Source: Warburgia ugandensis (lineage: Eukaryota > Streptophyta > Magnoliopsida > Canellales > Canellaceae). Taken from it: 64,000 nucleotides of DNA. Shown here piece by piece: positions 48,434 to 59,385 of the stretch (the first letter of the stretch is position 1; every line of letters begins with the position of its first letter). Location of the stretch: positions 48,363,880 through 48,427,879 of the forward strand of contig CP141132.1 of the NCBI GenBank assembly GCA_035236585.1, written 5' to 3'. The translations under genes were made by a program, and so were the position numbers. The notes under the pieces are model-generated. The model was given only the letters and a program-made list of their open reading frames with translations, was not told the origin of the DNA and made no database searches.

Positions 48434-48481
48434 TGACAGGCTTCTAGGCTGGCAGGCTTCTAGGTTGTCAGGATTCTAGGC
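48434..48481. repeat. 16-bp minisatellite, three units
   Basis: Units TGACAGGCTTCTAGGC, TGGCAGGCTTCTAGGT and TGTCAGGATTCTAGGC. The same repeat with four units is in copy 3 (63206-63270). It is absent from copy 1. Confidence 0.85.
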
Positions 48482-49473
48482 AAGGTTATGACTTTGAATG
48501 CGAGACTAGCATTGCATGCATGTTTTGCAACCGATTTCATAAATTGCATGATTTACGACGAACAAGTGTCATAGGCCCCGTGGAGGCTATGATCAAGTGT
48601 CCTCAGGTACCCGAGGACCACACAGCGAGGAGGTCGTGGGCATAGTGGACCCTATGATTTGATGTGCATTTCATATATCATGATATGAGGTTGGTCGACC
48701 ATACCAAACTAAAGATCCATGAGTTGGACTCCATGAGGCATCTATTGCATATCATGATGTCATCATATATATGATACTTTCACTTTTGGATTATGTGATC
48801 TTTTACGTTATAAGAATTTCAGTTGATTATGGATTCTTATACTGATGTTGAACTCGAGTATTCAAACATACGCATATTTTGAATTTTAGTTGATTATGGA
48901 TTCTTATACTGATATTGAACTCAAGTATTCAAACATACGCATGTTTTGAATGAGCATATGATTTTGAAACATCTCATGCATTTATAAAACTAGTAGTGAT
49001 AGGTCCTACTGAGTATATTATATACTCACCCAATCCTTAACATTTTTCAAACATCAGTAAGTACTCAAGGACAGGATACGTCCGTATATATCATGGTTCA
49101 GGACAGCGTCACTCACAAAAAGAGGACATCTATGTTAGTGCTATAAGCAAGTGAATCCAAAAGGAAACAAATACACATATAAGTAAACTCTCAACCCTTT
49201 GGACATGTGTTTGTACTTAGTTACAGTTGGGCTGTGCATTGTGACTGGAAAGACCTGGGGAAAAACATTTATGATTTCTAAAGTTTTTCAAAAAACTACC
49301 TTAGTTGTTGTGAAAGCAAATGACACTCGGGGTTTTCAAAAATGAGTTTAAAACTAAAGGTTTTCCGCTGCATTGCATGGTTTTTATAAATTGGTTTTCA
49401 AATAGGGATGCATCCCGCCTTAGGAAATTAGACATTGCATTTAAAAATGCATGAGAAAACCCGGGCCATCACA

Positions 49474-49681
49474 TGTAGTATGTCTCACTTCAGGTTGAAC
49501 CTGAGCCTGTGTACTTGGTATTTCTATAGGAGGTGATGAACCTTAGGTTTGTTGTAGGTGAGGAAGAAGGTTCCTCAACACCCTTGTCATCATCTCTTCC
49601 ACATTGCTCATTATTACTCTCTCCATATTGTCTTCTGGAGTATTTTGAGATGCCTGCCTTGTGACTCTCTTTGGTGGCATC
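49474..49681 (-). pseudogene. Gag N-terminal segment of the Tekay/Del-like element
   Basis: An ATG at 49681 on the minus strand starts MPPKRVTRQASQNTPED, then NMERVIMSNVEEMM. This is the usual basic start of plant gypsy Gag. It lies about 115 bases inside the primer site and is separated from the gag core by the nested LTR element. Fossil. Confidence 0.75.
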
Positions 49682-49795
49682 TACTCATAAACCAAAATTT
49701 CTATCAGTCCTCTATACAACTACTTCTATCTTAATCTAAAATTGGATTATAATCTCTCTTTTGGACATATTTGTATTGTACTGTGACTGAATGAA

Positions 49796-49811
49796 TGGCT
49801 CTGATACCAAC
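49796..49811 (-). other. tRNA-iMet primer-binding site
   Basis: The minus strand reads GTTGGTATCAGAGCCA directly after the LTR end GATCGTCACA. TGGTATCAGAGC is the standard plant initiator-Met primer site of Tekay/Del and other gypsy elements. It is not a tRNA gene. Confidence 0.93.
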
Positions 49812-52283
49812 TGTGACGATCTGGGTTTTTGTAACACGTTTTGTAATGTATTTTGAAAGGCAGGGCCCTAAATAGTGTAAAAATATTTTGCAAAACAAAG
49901 TAGAAAAAATTCTTTTCTTTAGAACTTGTTTTGTAAAACCCAAGTCATCACTTCATACATAACATAAGTAGAATTTTGTACAAAGACAAAATTCCATTAA
50001 AGGAATATACTTTCATTAAATTCCAGAATCCATCAAGTGATTCACAGTACAGCCAAATCTATTACAATACTTATCCAAAATACACAATCCAAAACTCAAG
50101 CTCACCATACAATAAAACTCTCAACAAAGAAAAATACATGTCTTCAAGGGTATACCTTGAAGATTATTCTCTTCAAGTCTTCTATTTTCTTGAGCTCCTA
50201 ACTCTCCTTCCCTGAATCTGAGATATTGTAATATTTACAATATCTTAGCAAGCAATGCTTCGTAGGGGATTCAAGAAGCATAATAATTGATAATGTAATT
50301 CCAATACTTCATAATCCCATTATCCCTAAACATATTCATGTCTCTACTCTTTACTTTGTATTTTATGTACATCCATATACATACATACATACTATACATG
50401 GGTAAATTAGTTAAATTTGTGAAAATAGTCAAATATCATTCCCAACTAAGTTGATCAATTCTCTTCATTATGAGAACTTAGTATTTCAACTAATCTTACA
50501 CTGGGAATTTCCCTTCTTGGGAAATATTGATAATATACAATTACCTAGCATTTCATTATGCTAAAACATAAGGCATTTCACTATGCCTATTCTCATATGC
50601 ATCATAGTGCAAAATAATCAAAAGGGCTACCATCATGCAGTCTGATCCATACTAGCATGCTCGGATAACTGCCTTGTTCACTACTGATACCACGGTGGAA
50701 AATATTATGTCACTGCCCATATGGGGGGACACGACTTTCACATTGGTGGCCTTCCCATAATTGCCCCACCCAACTTTTAGCCTCTCATAGGGCAAGGTAT
50801 CATCAAATCATTAAATTTCAAGGAGCGGGTGGCCAAACCCTTATAACTCCTCTAGCATAGAATCCCCCTAGGCTTATGCCTATTAAAACAAACTCACAAG
50901 CCTCCAAGCTTGTATCTAAAATAGATTTCATATATATCAGACCATCTGTCTGTTTACTTAGGACTGAAATATCTTCTATTCCCTATTCACTTATAGTCTA
51001 GTCCTTGGCCATTTTATATGTGTTTGGTTGGATCATAAGGTTTTCAAGGGATGTAATACAAGTATTAACATTACTCTTGTCAACATAAGGCCATGGGTTC
51101 AATCATGTGTATCCCATGTAAATGCATTCATCAAATCCTCCTACCTTCAAGGAGTGATCCCTTTTCCCAAATGTTCCATGATCCTAACTGATGTATGTAA
51201 TATGTACATCCATACATATTGTCAATATATAGATTATGAACAATCCAATTGATCACTAGATCTGATATTTAGAATGATATTTAGATCATTCATATCTAAG
51301 TATTTTTCTATCTCTAAGTCTTTGTGTGTCCATCTCCTTGATCTTGATCTTTCATAGATCCATTGATTGACAATCTACACATGTTGATAAAGATTAAGGT
51401 CGTAGATCTTCTATCATCTAGTTCTTCTTTGATCTAAGTTCAGTTATTGGATCATCCCTAAGGATGATCTTGGTTTTCTTCCTTGAATCATCTTTGATCA
51501 AGGGTTTGGATTATCTAATCTAATGAACTATATTTGATCTATAACATGCATACTAGCAATCATGAAAACTAAATACAATACAATATTCTTATCTTTATTG
51601 TTCTTGATCATTCAAGATCTAATGGATCTTGTTTGATCATCCTTATCTTACTTACAGTTTTTATTAGGATTAGATAATTTACTAACCTTTTATGATCTTA
51701 ATATTATTATTCAACCAGTTAATGTTTTGTTGGTTGAAGGTAACTTATTTTCAGCCTAAGTCTAGATTGCTCCTCTTATTTCCAATTGGCTAAGGCTTAC
51801 TAACTGAATGGGTGAATACAAAGTGGTATGGTTTCTTCCTCAAGACCAGCTGGTATGGTTTGACCCATGATTTCACGTGGGCTTCCCATAGGATTCATTT
51901 TTAGGTCCCTTGTGGGCTCCATGTGGGCCCCACATGGTGTAAAAAGACCATTTTGCCCTTTATGTATAAAAATTAGGAGTTTATTCCCATGATCTCAGAT
52001 TTGAGTGCACTTAGTGGCGTTGGATTTGTATTTCTCAGTACATTCTAAATTTTGATATCTCAGATTTTGATTTTTAAGGATTTTTCTCTGATTTCAGAAT
52101 TTGTCGTGCTTACAGTCATTCTAAAGGGTTTGCTAAGTTTAATTTCAATTGTACATGTCTTGTTCCTTTATTATACTTTTATAAGAAGTATATTCTAAAT
52201 AACCCTAATATTTTAGCCCAAAAATTTTGAAACTCAAACTTTATTGATTTTCTCAGTCAATTACAAAAATTGGGGTTATTACA
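49812..52283 (-). repeat. Upstream (5') LTR of the Tekay/Del-like element
   Basis: It is bounded by TGTAATAACCCC on the minus strand at 52283 and GATCGTCACA at 49812, next to the primer site. 51137-51830 matches 39229-39900 and 51840-52283 matches 42180-42668. 50640-50880 corresponds to the LTR at 1520-5660 near 5330-5560. The small frames inside are LTR text. Confidence 0.88.
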
Positions 52284-52794
52284 ATAAGTGCGTTAGATCA
52301 TTATGGTTTCGCCAAAAATCATATGATTTCATTACAAACAAGAACTGCTTCTCACTCTACACCTCACTATTGGAGAAAGGGAAACATTATGATTTGTGGT
52401 TCCCATCCAAAATTAGGGTTTAATGAAGTAAAACAATACCATCAAGTTGGCTAAGGAAGTTGAATTTTAAGGCTTTACCTTCTCTGCCTCCTTAAGCGGT
52501 GTCAGTTAAATACTAGGAGGCTAGATTTTGATGAAATCATTTTAGATTAGCTCTTTGATCATGATCTTGTATTAATAAGATATAATAATATGGAGCATTT
52601 GATATATGTAATAAAATGATGATAAATAAGGATTTATTTCAAAAAATACTTTGATTTCCTTATTCTTGTGTTTGTTTACATATATACGTGTGTGCATGTG
52701 TACAAAGAATGCATGAATCAATGCTGACTATCATAAAAAGTCAGTTTCATTGTGTACCCATGTAAGATATTGTAAAGTACTGAAATAAAATATA

Positions 52795-52990
52795 TTAGTT
52801 TTTAAAGTTGTTGAAAAAATGATTTTAAAAATAATGCCTTTTAAAGTTGCTTGAAGAGAGCAACAATAAAAATGGTGCCTTTACTTTGGTGCAAAGCAAT
52901 TTTTTTTGGGGGGGTAATGTCTTTTAAAGTCATAGAAAATAACTTTAAAAGTATAGACTTTTAAAGTTGTTTTCTAGAAATGACTTTAAA
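52795..52990. repeat. CACTA-2 left subterminal repeats
   Basis: TTTTAAAGTTG, CTTTTAAAGTC and ACTTTAAAAGT motifs as in CACTA-1. Confidence 0.65.
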
Positions 52991-53189
52991 ATTATTACTT
53001 TGTTTTAAGTGTTATTTCATCAACTTTCGGTTTGCTTTTTCCAATTGTCTTCATCAATACACAAACAGAAGCTTATATATTTTGATTTTTGTTGTGGCTA
53101 CCCTTAACCAAATCCCAACTAAGAAGGTGGTGATGTTTCAAAATTATAAGAAATTCAAAGACATCTAGTGACAATTTTATGTGATCTTG

Positions 53190-53620
53190 AGACAATTTTC
53201 ATACCATCCTTCTTTGGCATCATGGTACACTTAATAGTGCACCTCTATCGAGTGGTCGTGTATCAACCGTTGACTATAAAGAATGGGAACAGTGTACCTT
53301 TATGTGTTGCAAAATGTTTATGAACTCCAACCATACATTGAGTAAGTTGAGCATGCACTTAGGTAATAATTAATTATTAATGATTGTATTTTCTTAAGTA
53401 AAATAGGTATTTTATGTGCAAGATGAACGTGAAAAGAGATGGTCAACTATATTATCATCCTGTTCGAGGGATTTTTTATGTAGACGACCTAAGCTACTAA
53501 AATAGATTTCCTTTGTTTACCTAAACAACCCCATCAATTGAAATACTTGGTGAGAATGTGGACTATGTGTGTGATGATGGTGAGGAGGGTGCTTGAGTTG
53601 AAAACAATATATGAGGGGAC
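53190..53620 (+). pseudogene. TNP2 C-terminal fragments (DUF4218, DUF4216)
   Basis: About 53193-53275 reads IPSFFGIMVHLIVHLYRVV, the DUF4218 signature (PSFFDIMVHLxVHL). About 53300-53360 reads YLYVLQNVYELQPYIE, the following EWExAHxYVLxNCDEVxPY segment. After a probable intron ending TTAAG-TAAAATAG near 53406, VFYVQDEREKRWSTILSS marks DUF4216, and a final VGENVDYVCDDGEEGA matches the C-terminal tail seen in CACTA-1. Blocks sit in different frames, with stops. The catalytic part is missing. Function, when whole, is DNA transposition of En/Spm elements. Confidence 0.75.
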
Positions 53621-53879
53621 TATATGGATTGTATTAGTGAGTTGTAATAATTTCAGATTTATAATTAGCTCTTTTATCATCTAGTATATGGATTGGAATA
53701 AGATGAATACTATATATGTGACATTATATATATATATATGCAATTGAAAGAATTATTTCAAAACTAAATTCATTTACATATTCTTGTATTTACTATGTAT
53801 AGAATGCATGAATTAATATTGACTATAATAAAAAATTAGTTTCATTGTGTTTAAGAGATTAGAAAGTGAAAAAAATTTA

Positions 53880-54270
53880 TTTGAAGTTCAAAATATACTA
53901 GCTTTTAATGCCTTTTAAAATCATTTGAAAAAATGACTTCAAAAATCATAGTTTTTAAAGTCTTCTAAAAAATTGACTTTAAAAACAGAGATTCTTAAAG
54001 TCATTTGAAAAAAAAATTGGCTTTAAAAACTCTATCTTTTAAAGTCATTTTCTACAAACGAGTTTAGAAATATAAAATTTTTAAAGTCATTTTCTAAAAT
54101 GACTTTAAATATAGTGTTTTATAAAGTTGTTTGAAAAAATTAACTTTAAATAAGGTGTTTTCTAAAGTTGTTTTTTTCAAACGAGTTTAAAAGTTACGTA
54201 TTTACAGTCTTTTTTTTTTTTCAAACAACTTTATAAAACACCATATTAAAGTTGTTTTAAAAAATGGCTT
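53880..54270. repeat. CACTA-2 right subterminal repeats
   Basis: A dense array of TTTAAAGTC, GACTTTAAA and AAAGTTGTTT motifs in both orientations. Confidence 0.75.
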
Positions 54271-54422
54271 AAACAATCCAATGCATATAGGATGAATTTT
54301 TTTTTTCATCTTGCAATTTGCTTCTCAATTTTTGTCATCTATAGTTGTGCCCTTTGCAGTCTCTTCTTCCATTGATCATGTCATGCCCCTTTGAAAACCC
54401 GATACTAGTTAATTAAGATAGA

Positions 54423-54718
54423 TCCCCCTTCCCCTTACCTCCTCCCTACGACCCCCTCCCCCTACCTCCTTCCTAAAACCCCCCTCAACCGTCTCTTCAC
54501 CTCTCCTACCCTTCCACCTCCCCACCTCACATGCGGCAACCACTACTTAGATCACCCCTGCCTATGGAGACAACCACCTGAAGGTCCTCCCTGGCCTGCA
54601 GTGACCACCACCTCAAGTACCCCCAAAGCTTGCAGCAACTACCACCTGAAGCCCTCCTTTCCACCCTCCCCCTGTGGCAACCATTGAATACCCCCTTCCC
54701 ACCCTCTCCATGTGACAA
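54423..54718. repeat. C-rich degenerate short repeats
   Basis: The plus strand is strongly pyrimidine- and C-rich. About five imperfect units of 30-45 bp recur from 54532, each with a GGCAACCACCACCTGAAG-like core followed by C-rich spacer. No gene; the glycine- and arginine-rich minus-strand translation is a product of the repeat. Confidence 0.65.
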
Positions 54719-55410
54719 GCACCTTAAAGCTCCTTTAGGGTTTCTAACATATTCCTCCTTGGATACTCTCTTCCAAGCCTCCATGCCTCCCTTTTGCTTC
54801 AGTTCTTTGGTCATTGCACTCCTAATTTCTAGGTTAATTAGTTCATTGCTTTTGTTCCTTTCTTCATTGCTTTGGTTTAAGTTCTTTGTTTCATGCATTC
54901 TTCCCTTGTTTGAGTTCCTTGTTTGATTGATTCTTATTTCAATGCACCTTAAAGCTCCTTTAGGGTTTCTAACATATTCCTCCTTGGATACTCTCTTCCA
55001 AGCCTCCATGCCTCCCTTTTGCTTCGGTTCTTTGGTCATTGCACTCCTAATTTCTAGGTTAATTAGTTCATTGCTTTTGTTCCTTTCTTCATTGCTTTGG
55101 TTTAAGTTCTTTGTTTCATGCATTCTTCCCTTGTTTGAGTTCCTTGTTTGATTGATTCTTATTTCAATGCACCTTAAAGCTACTTTAGGGTTTCTAACAT
55201 ATTCCTCCTTGGATACTCTCTTCCAAGCCTCCATGCCTCCCTTTTGCTTCGGTTCTTTGGTCATTGCACTCCTAATTTCTAGGTTAATTAGTTCATTGCT
55301 TTTGTTCCTTTCTTCATTGCTTTGGTTTAACTTCTTTGTTTCATGCATTTTTCCCTTGTTTGAGTTCCTCATTTTGTTTCCTTGTTTGATTGATTCTTAT
55401 TTCAATGTAC
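54719..55410. repeat. 225-bp tandem array, three units
   Basis: Units start GCACCTTAAAGCTCCTTTAG at 54719 and 54944, with the third (GCTACTTTAG) at 55169. They are nearly identical; the third has a few changes and a small insertion near its end. The period is 3 x 75, so open frames stay in phase across units on both strands, giving a spurious 281-residue minus-strand frame and plus-strand frames of 74-133 residues. No domain is recognised in any of them. Confidence 0.92.
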
Positions 55411-55719
55411 ACGTGCCTCTTCAAGTTCGTTGTGCACATGTTTTCTCTCCTTCTTTGATTGATTCTTATTTCAATGTGTACGTGTTTTGTGTGCAGTGTT
55501 ACAACTTGTTTCAATTGAATTCAAGTTCGTTGGATCCCATGTTTATTGTTTAGGTTTCATGCATGAACATATCGACTACTACATGCGCAATAGTCTTAGG
55601 ATGCATGCATTCCATTTTAGGTTATTTCATGCATTCTTTATTTCTTATCCCCTTGTGCACCATACATGCATCATGCACACTCCTGTTAAGTTTTAATTGC
55701 ATGTTTTATTTGTATTGCC
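55411..55719. other. Unclassified spacer
   Basis: AT-rich and T-rich sequence between the tandem array and the LTR at 55720. Nothing recognisable. Confidence 0.5.
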
Positions 55720-58621
55720 TGTTGTTGTTTAAAATAAACTCACAAGCACCTGAATTGTTTGCAATATAGCATGATAGTGAGGTTGATGCCACGAGGAGTG
55801 AACTATTGTGATGATATCGGTCCCTTACTTTAAACTATCTGACCTAGCCAAAATTCAAGTGATTTTTCTCCTAAACTAAGAATGGAAATTAAAACATAAA
55901 CTTGGAAACCAAGCAAAGATAAGAAATGGAAACTAAGAAAAAACAAGAAATGGAAACTAAGAAAAGAGAAGAAACACACTAAATGGAAAACTTTCCTAAA
56001 ACATGCACTTTCTAAAACTAAAACTTTCCTAAATTAAAAACTTCTAATTCAATGACTTTCCTAAAGTGAAACTTTCTTAAAATGAAATATATCAACTTTC
56101 CTAAACTAACATTCATTTAACTAAAGGAAAAAAATGCAAGACAAGTATGAATTAATTCAGAAAACATAAACTAAGGAAACTACTAAAATGGAAACTTTCC
56201 TAAATTAACACTTTCCTAAACTAGAATTAGAAACTTTGTAAAGTTAGATTTTTCTCTAAAACCAATTTAGGAAACTTTATAACAGTAAAATAACATGCAA
56301 AAACAAATAATTAATGAGATCTAACTAACTTTAAAAATAAATTTAAAACATGCATGTGAATGGAAATAACAATTAAAGAGACCTTCACTTCTTAAATCCT
56401 AAAACTTCCTAAAGATGGAACTTTCTAAAATTCAAAAAAGAAATTTATAACATGAAATAAGATGTAAACAATGAATTAACTACTTCCAAAACAAAATTAA
56501 GTAACTAAATTAACCAAGAATCTAAAAGGAATGGGGTTTAGAACCACGTGCATGGTTTTTAGACTATTTGGATGATTCTGGAGCCTTAAATATGGTGCAA
56601 TTTGATGCAATTACAATGAGTTACGATGAAAAATAACTATGGGAGCTAATAAACAACATGAGAATCTAAATGGGTATCTAAGGATTCAGAAAAATAAGAT
56701 GTTTTGATGGCTAGAATTAAAGCAGAAAGTTAAGGAAATACCAATTTTTGGATTTTAGTACTTTTGAGTAGTCAATAAATCTTGTATTAGAAATCCATTG
56801 AAACCATAAATTTTATGCAAGAAAACAACCTAGATCCAAATTACATTGATGAAAGAAACATTCCATAATAATAATTCCAACAAAAATTTCTCGAATCATA
56901 TTCAATTTACATCAAAATTGTGCGTAAAAAACTGTCCAAAAAATATGAAAATTGTGCACTTTTCTAAAGCCTGAAATCCTATATAAACAACAAAATAAGA
57001 AAATCCAGAAAGGAATTTGAGAAAAGATGCTAAGTCGGTGAACTAACTAAGGAAAAATAGCCTAAAACTAAGAGAAAAGGAGGGTACAAAACATGGAATT
57101 CAAGTGGGAAAATCAAGGATTTAAGCTATCTCTTCTCTTGGCTGTAAATACCAGAGATGAATTAACTTAAATCCTAATGGAATAACAAAGAAAACAAGCA
57201 GAATTGAGGTAAAGAAGAAAGGAGAAAGCTAGGTGGAAAGAGAGGTGCAAGACTAGAAAGCAAAACAATGAAAACTAAGCAGTGAAAACTAAACCAAAGC
57301 AAGCAAACTACTAACCTGAATTGGAGAGAAAATAACTAGGAAACCAAAGGAATAAAGGCATCCAAGAAATCCAAAAGTCCAGCAGCAAATAGCACCAAAG
57401 AAAGCTTGATGTGTGTCACCCACCTCTACTTAGAAAATTCGTATGGACTATGGGGCTATATATAGATGAGTGGTTTTCTAACTTAGGAAGGGGTGAAAAC
57501 ATGAGAAAAGTGGGCCTAGGGTTGGGTATTGAATGAGGAAGGTTAGGAGGAGAAAATATAGGTAGGAATGATGCCATTAAAGATGACATAAGAGAGAGAA
57601 ATAAATATGAGCTGGCTGGTTTCTTAATTAGAAAGTCGGGAAGGCATCCTTTTCCATAAAAGGAAAGTAGCTCTCCACCCACCTAATTGGATGAAATTGA
57701 ATGGTGAAAATTCAAGGAATTAGGTGAAGAAAAAGGTTTAGGAAAGATGTGGAATGATCTAGGATTTTGAAATCAATTGAATTGAAGTAGATCTAAGGTT
57801 TCCTATTTAGAAACCCTTATCACCAAAGAGGAAAGTAGGGTGTGTCCTCCTTTTAGATGGTTGGTCCCTTCTTCACTTAAAAATGTGGAACCCTAGTAGG
57901 ATGGGTGGATTAGGAATATGGATTTTTCTATATTTATGGGTCTTTAATGCACAATCATCTTACCTTTTACATTAATCTCCTAAAATCCCTTAAAATCACA
58001 CTTTAACATAGGAAAGTTGCTTGAATTGATGCTCCAATTGTGTGACACCATCTGGCACTCCTTTTTGGCCTGATGGCTTACTTTGATGGCTCATTCCTTG
58101 GTGGTTTAAGTGACTTCATTGGTTAGCTTTAAGGCTTGAGTAGCTTGTATGGTTTATCACCCTTTTTCGTGGCTTTAATGACTAAGGGGACTTGAATGGC
58201 TCTCATGCAAAGGTGGTGGAAGTGCATGACTTACTTCATGGGCCAACTTTGACCACCTTTAGCTCCTTTGATTACATCCATTTCTTATCCTTGACCTTGA
58301 TCTCATGTTGGATTGATGACTCTTAGGCTTTGACTACACCTTTTGATCCTCATCTTCAATATTCATCTCAATCAATCTTAGTAGTTAGATCATCATCTCT
58401 CTTGCTACAAAAGTAAAAATTCTATTTAAATTCTAAAAAAATATGATTAATCACATACTTACCTTGGATTAGCCTTTGGACCTACAAAATATCAAAATTT
58501 TACTTCATTAGGTAAAAGAATGCATGTGTTAGAATTTGGTCTAAAAATCCTAATTTACCCTTATAAGTTGTAATACATGGGTAAATAATTGGGTAGTTTT
58601 TTTGCAAAATTAAACACATCA
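55720..58621 (-). repeat. Downstream LTR of Athila/Tat-type element 1
   Basis: It begins on the minus strand TGATGTGTTTAATTTTGC at 58621 and ends AAACAACAACA at 55720. 55720-55890 matches 62197-62352. Length is 2.9 kb. A minus-strand frame at 57416-57682 is not supported as a gene. Confidence 0.8.
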
Positions 58622-58636
58622 CATCCCCCAACCAGC
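58622..58636 (-). other. Polypurine-like tract, element 1
   Basis: The minus strand reads GGTTGGGGGATG directly before the LTR start TGATGTGTTT. Confidence 0.65.
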
Positions 58637-59385
58637 ATTTTGCTAGTCTTGAGTAAAACATGTAAAAAATCTTTTAGAAAAAGAAATACAATGTGCCACT
58701 TTCGTAGGCACTCACGATGTCATTAACACATGCAACAAGTCCTTAAACCCCTAGTGGACGAGATAAATGGTATAGTCTTTTGTGATTTCTTAATAGTTGA
58801 CCAAGATGAAGAATAATGAGACCATCTAAGAAATAATGTCTGCTGAAGAAAATTTGATTTTATGTATAACACTCAGAAAAGGAAGAATGGCTCAAAACTC
58901 ACTTGGTTTATAAGTCCCCACAGATCTTTTTCAAGATATCTAAGTTATATTTTCCTCTTCAACTTAAACTACATATAGCTATTTTGTGCAATTAATATTT
59001 TGAATTTAATTTTTCATGAGATATTTCGTAAAAAGAATAAAATAGTGAACTAATTGTATACAACTCCATTAATAAGCTAAAGTCCAAAAGTTAGCTAGAT
59101 ATTCAAAAAATTTAATCTCATCTTTATAAAGGAACTCATTAATTTTTTATTTTAAAAAATACAAGAAAAACATAGAAATCTCATTTCTACACTCCTAACC
59201 TAAATGAAACATTGTCATCAATATTTTGAAATATAGGACACCTAAATGATGAAAGGGTAATGCAAATTAATGTGACCTTCTAAAAAATCGTAGATTGCCT
59301 GCCAGTAAGTGCTCAGTTTAACGTCTTTAGCCAGACATGGCTTATAATTAATTTAACCATCTAAACCTAGATCTAGTCAGTTAAA

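Larger units (their letters stand above)
46393..49473 (+). mobile_element. LTR element X, copy 2, nested in the Tekay/Del-like element
   Basis: Both flanks read TGTAG (46388-46392 and 49474-49478), a perfect 5-bp target duplication inside the host element's gag. The left edge starts TGTAATGACCCCAATTTTT, and the same start recurs at 46687, where the long LTR (46687-49473, 2787 bp, ending GGGCCATCACA) begins. The 46412-46686 stretch between them is purine-rich towards its end and is probably a short internal remnant with the polypurine region. No protein domain remains. It is in plus orientation, opposite to its host, and younger than it. Confidence 0.83.
39229..52283 (-). mobile_element. Tekay/Del-like Ty3/gypsy retrotransposon, broken, with nested insertion
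   Basis: Parts in minus-strand order: upstream LTR 49812-52283, tRNA-iMet primer site 49796-49811, gag start 49474-49681, nested element X 46393-49473 (a later insertion, flanked by TGTAG), gag core, protease, reverse transcriptase with RNase H, integrase, a short chromodomain-tail-like segment near 42740-42790, polypurine tract 42669-42683, and downstream LTR 39229-42668. The coding parts are in many frames, with about ten breaks, so it is a fossil. LTR-LTR difference by eye is about 2% in one stretch and clearly more in another, suggesting an age of about one to a few million years. The outer end of the downstream LTR is not present, so a target duplication cannot be checked. Confidence 0.88.
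52284..54300 (+). mobile_element. CACTA-2: short En/Spm derivative
   Basis: From about 52370 it resembles CACTA-1 from 5671 (CCATCCAAAATTAGGGTTT shared, then TTAGCTCTTTGATCA, then GAATGCATGAATCAATGCTG). It has TTAAAGTC arrays at 52795-52990 and 53880-54270 and keeps only C-terminal transposase fragments between them. At about 2 kb it is an internal-deletion derivative that could only have moved with help from an autonomous relative. Its left terminus is hidden by the abutting Tekay-like LTR; the right terminus is not clear. Confidence 0.75.

Noticed and set aside
49796-49811. Possible tRNA fragment (TGGTATCAGAGC)
   Set aside because: It is only the primer-binding site next to an LTR end; no cloverleaf surrounds it.
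54527-55372. 281-residue open frame, minus strand
   Set aside because: It is made of three 75-codon repeats of the 225-bp array plus C-rich repeat. It has no domain, and frames are open on the opposite strand too.
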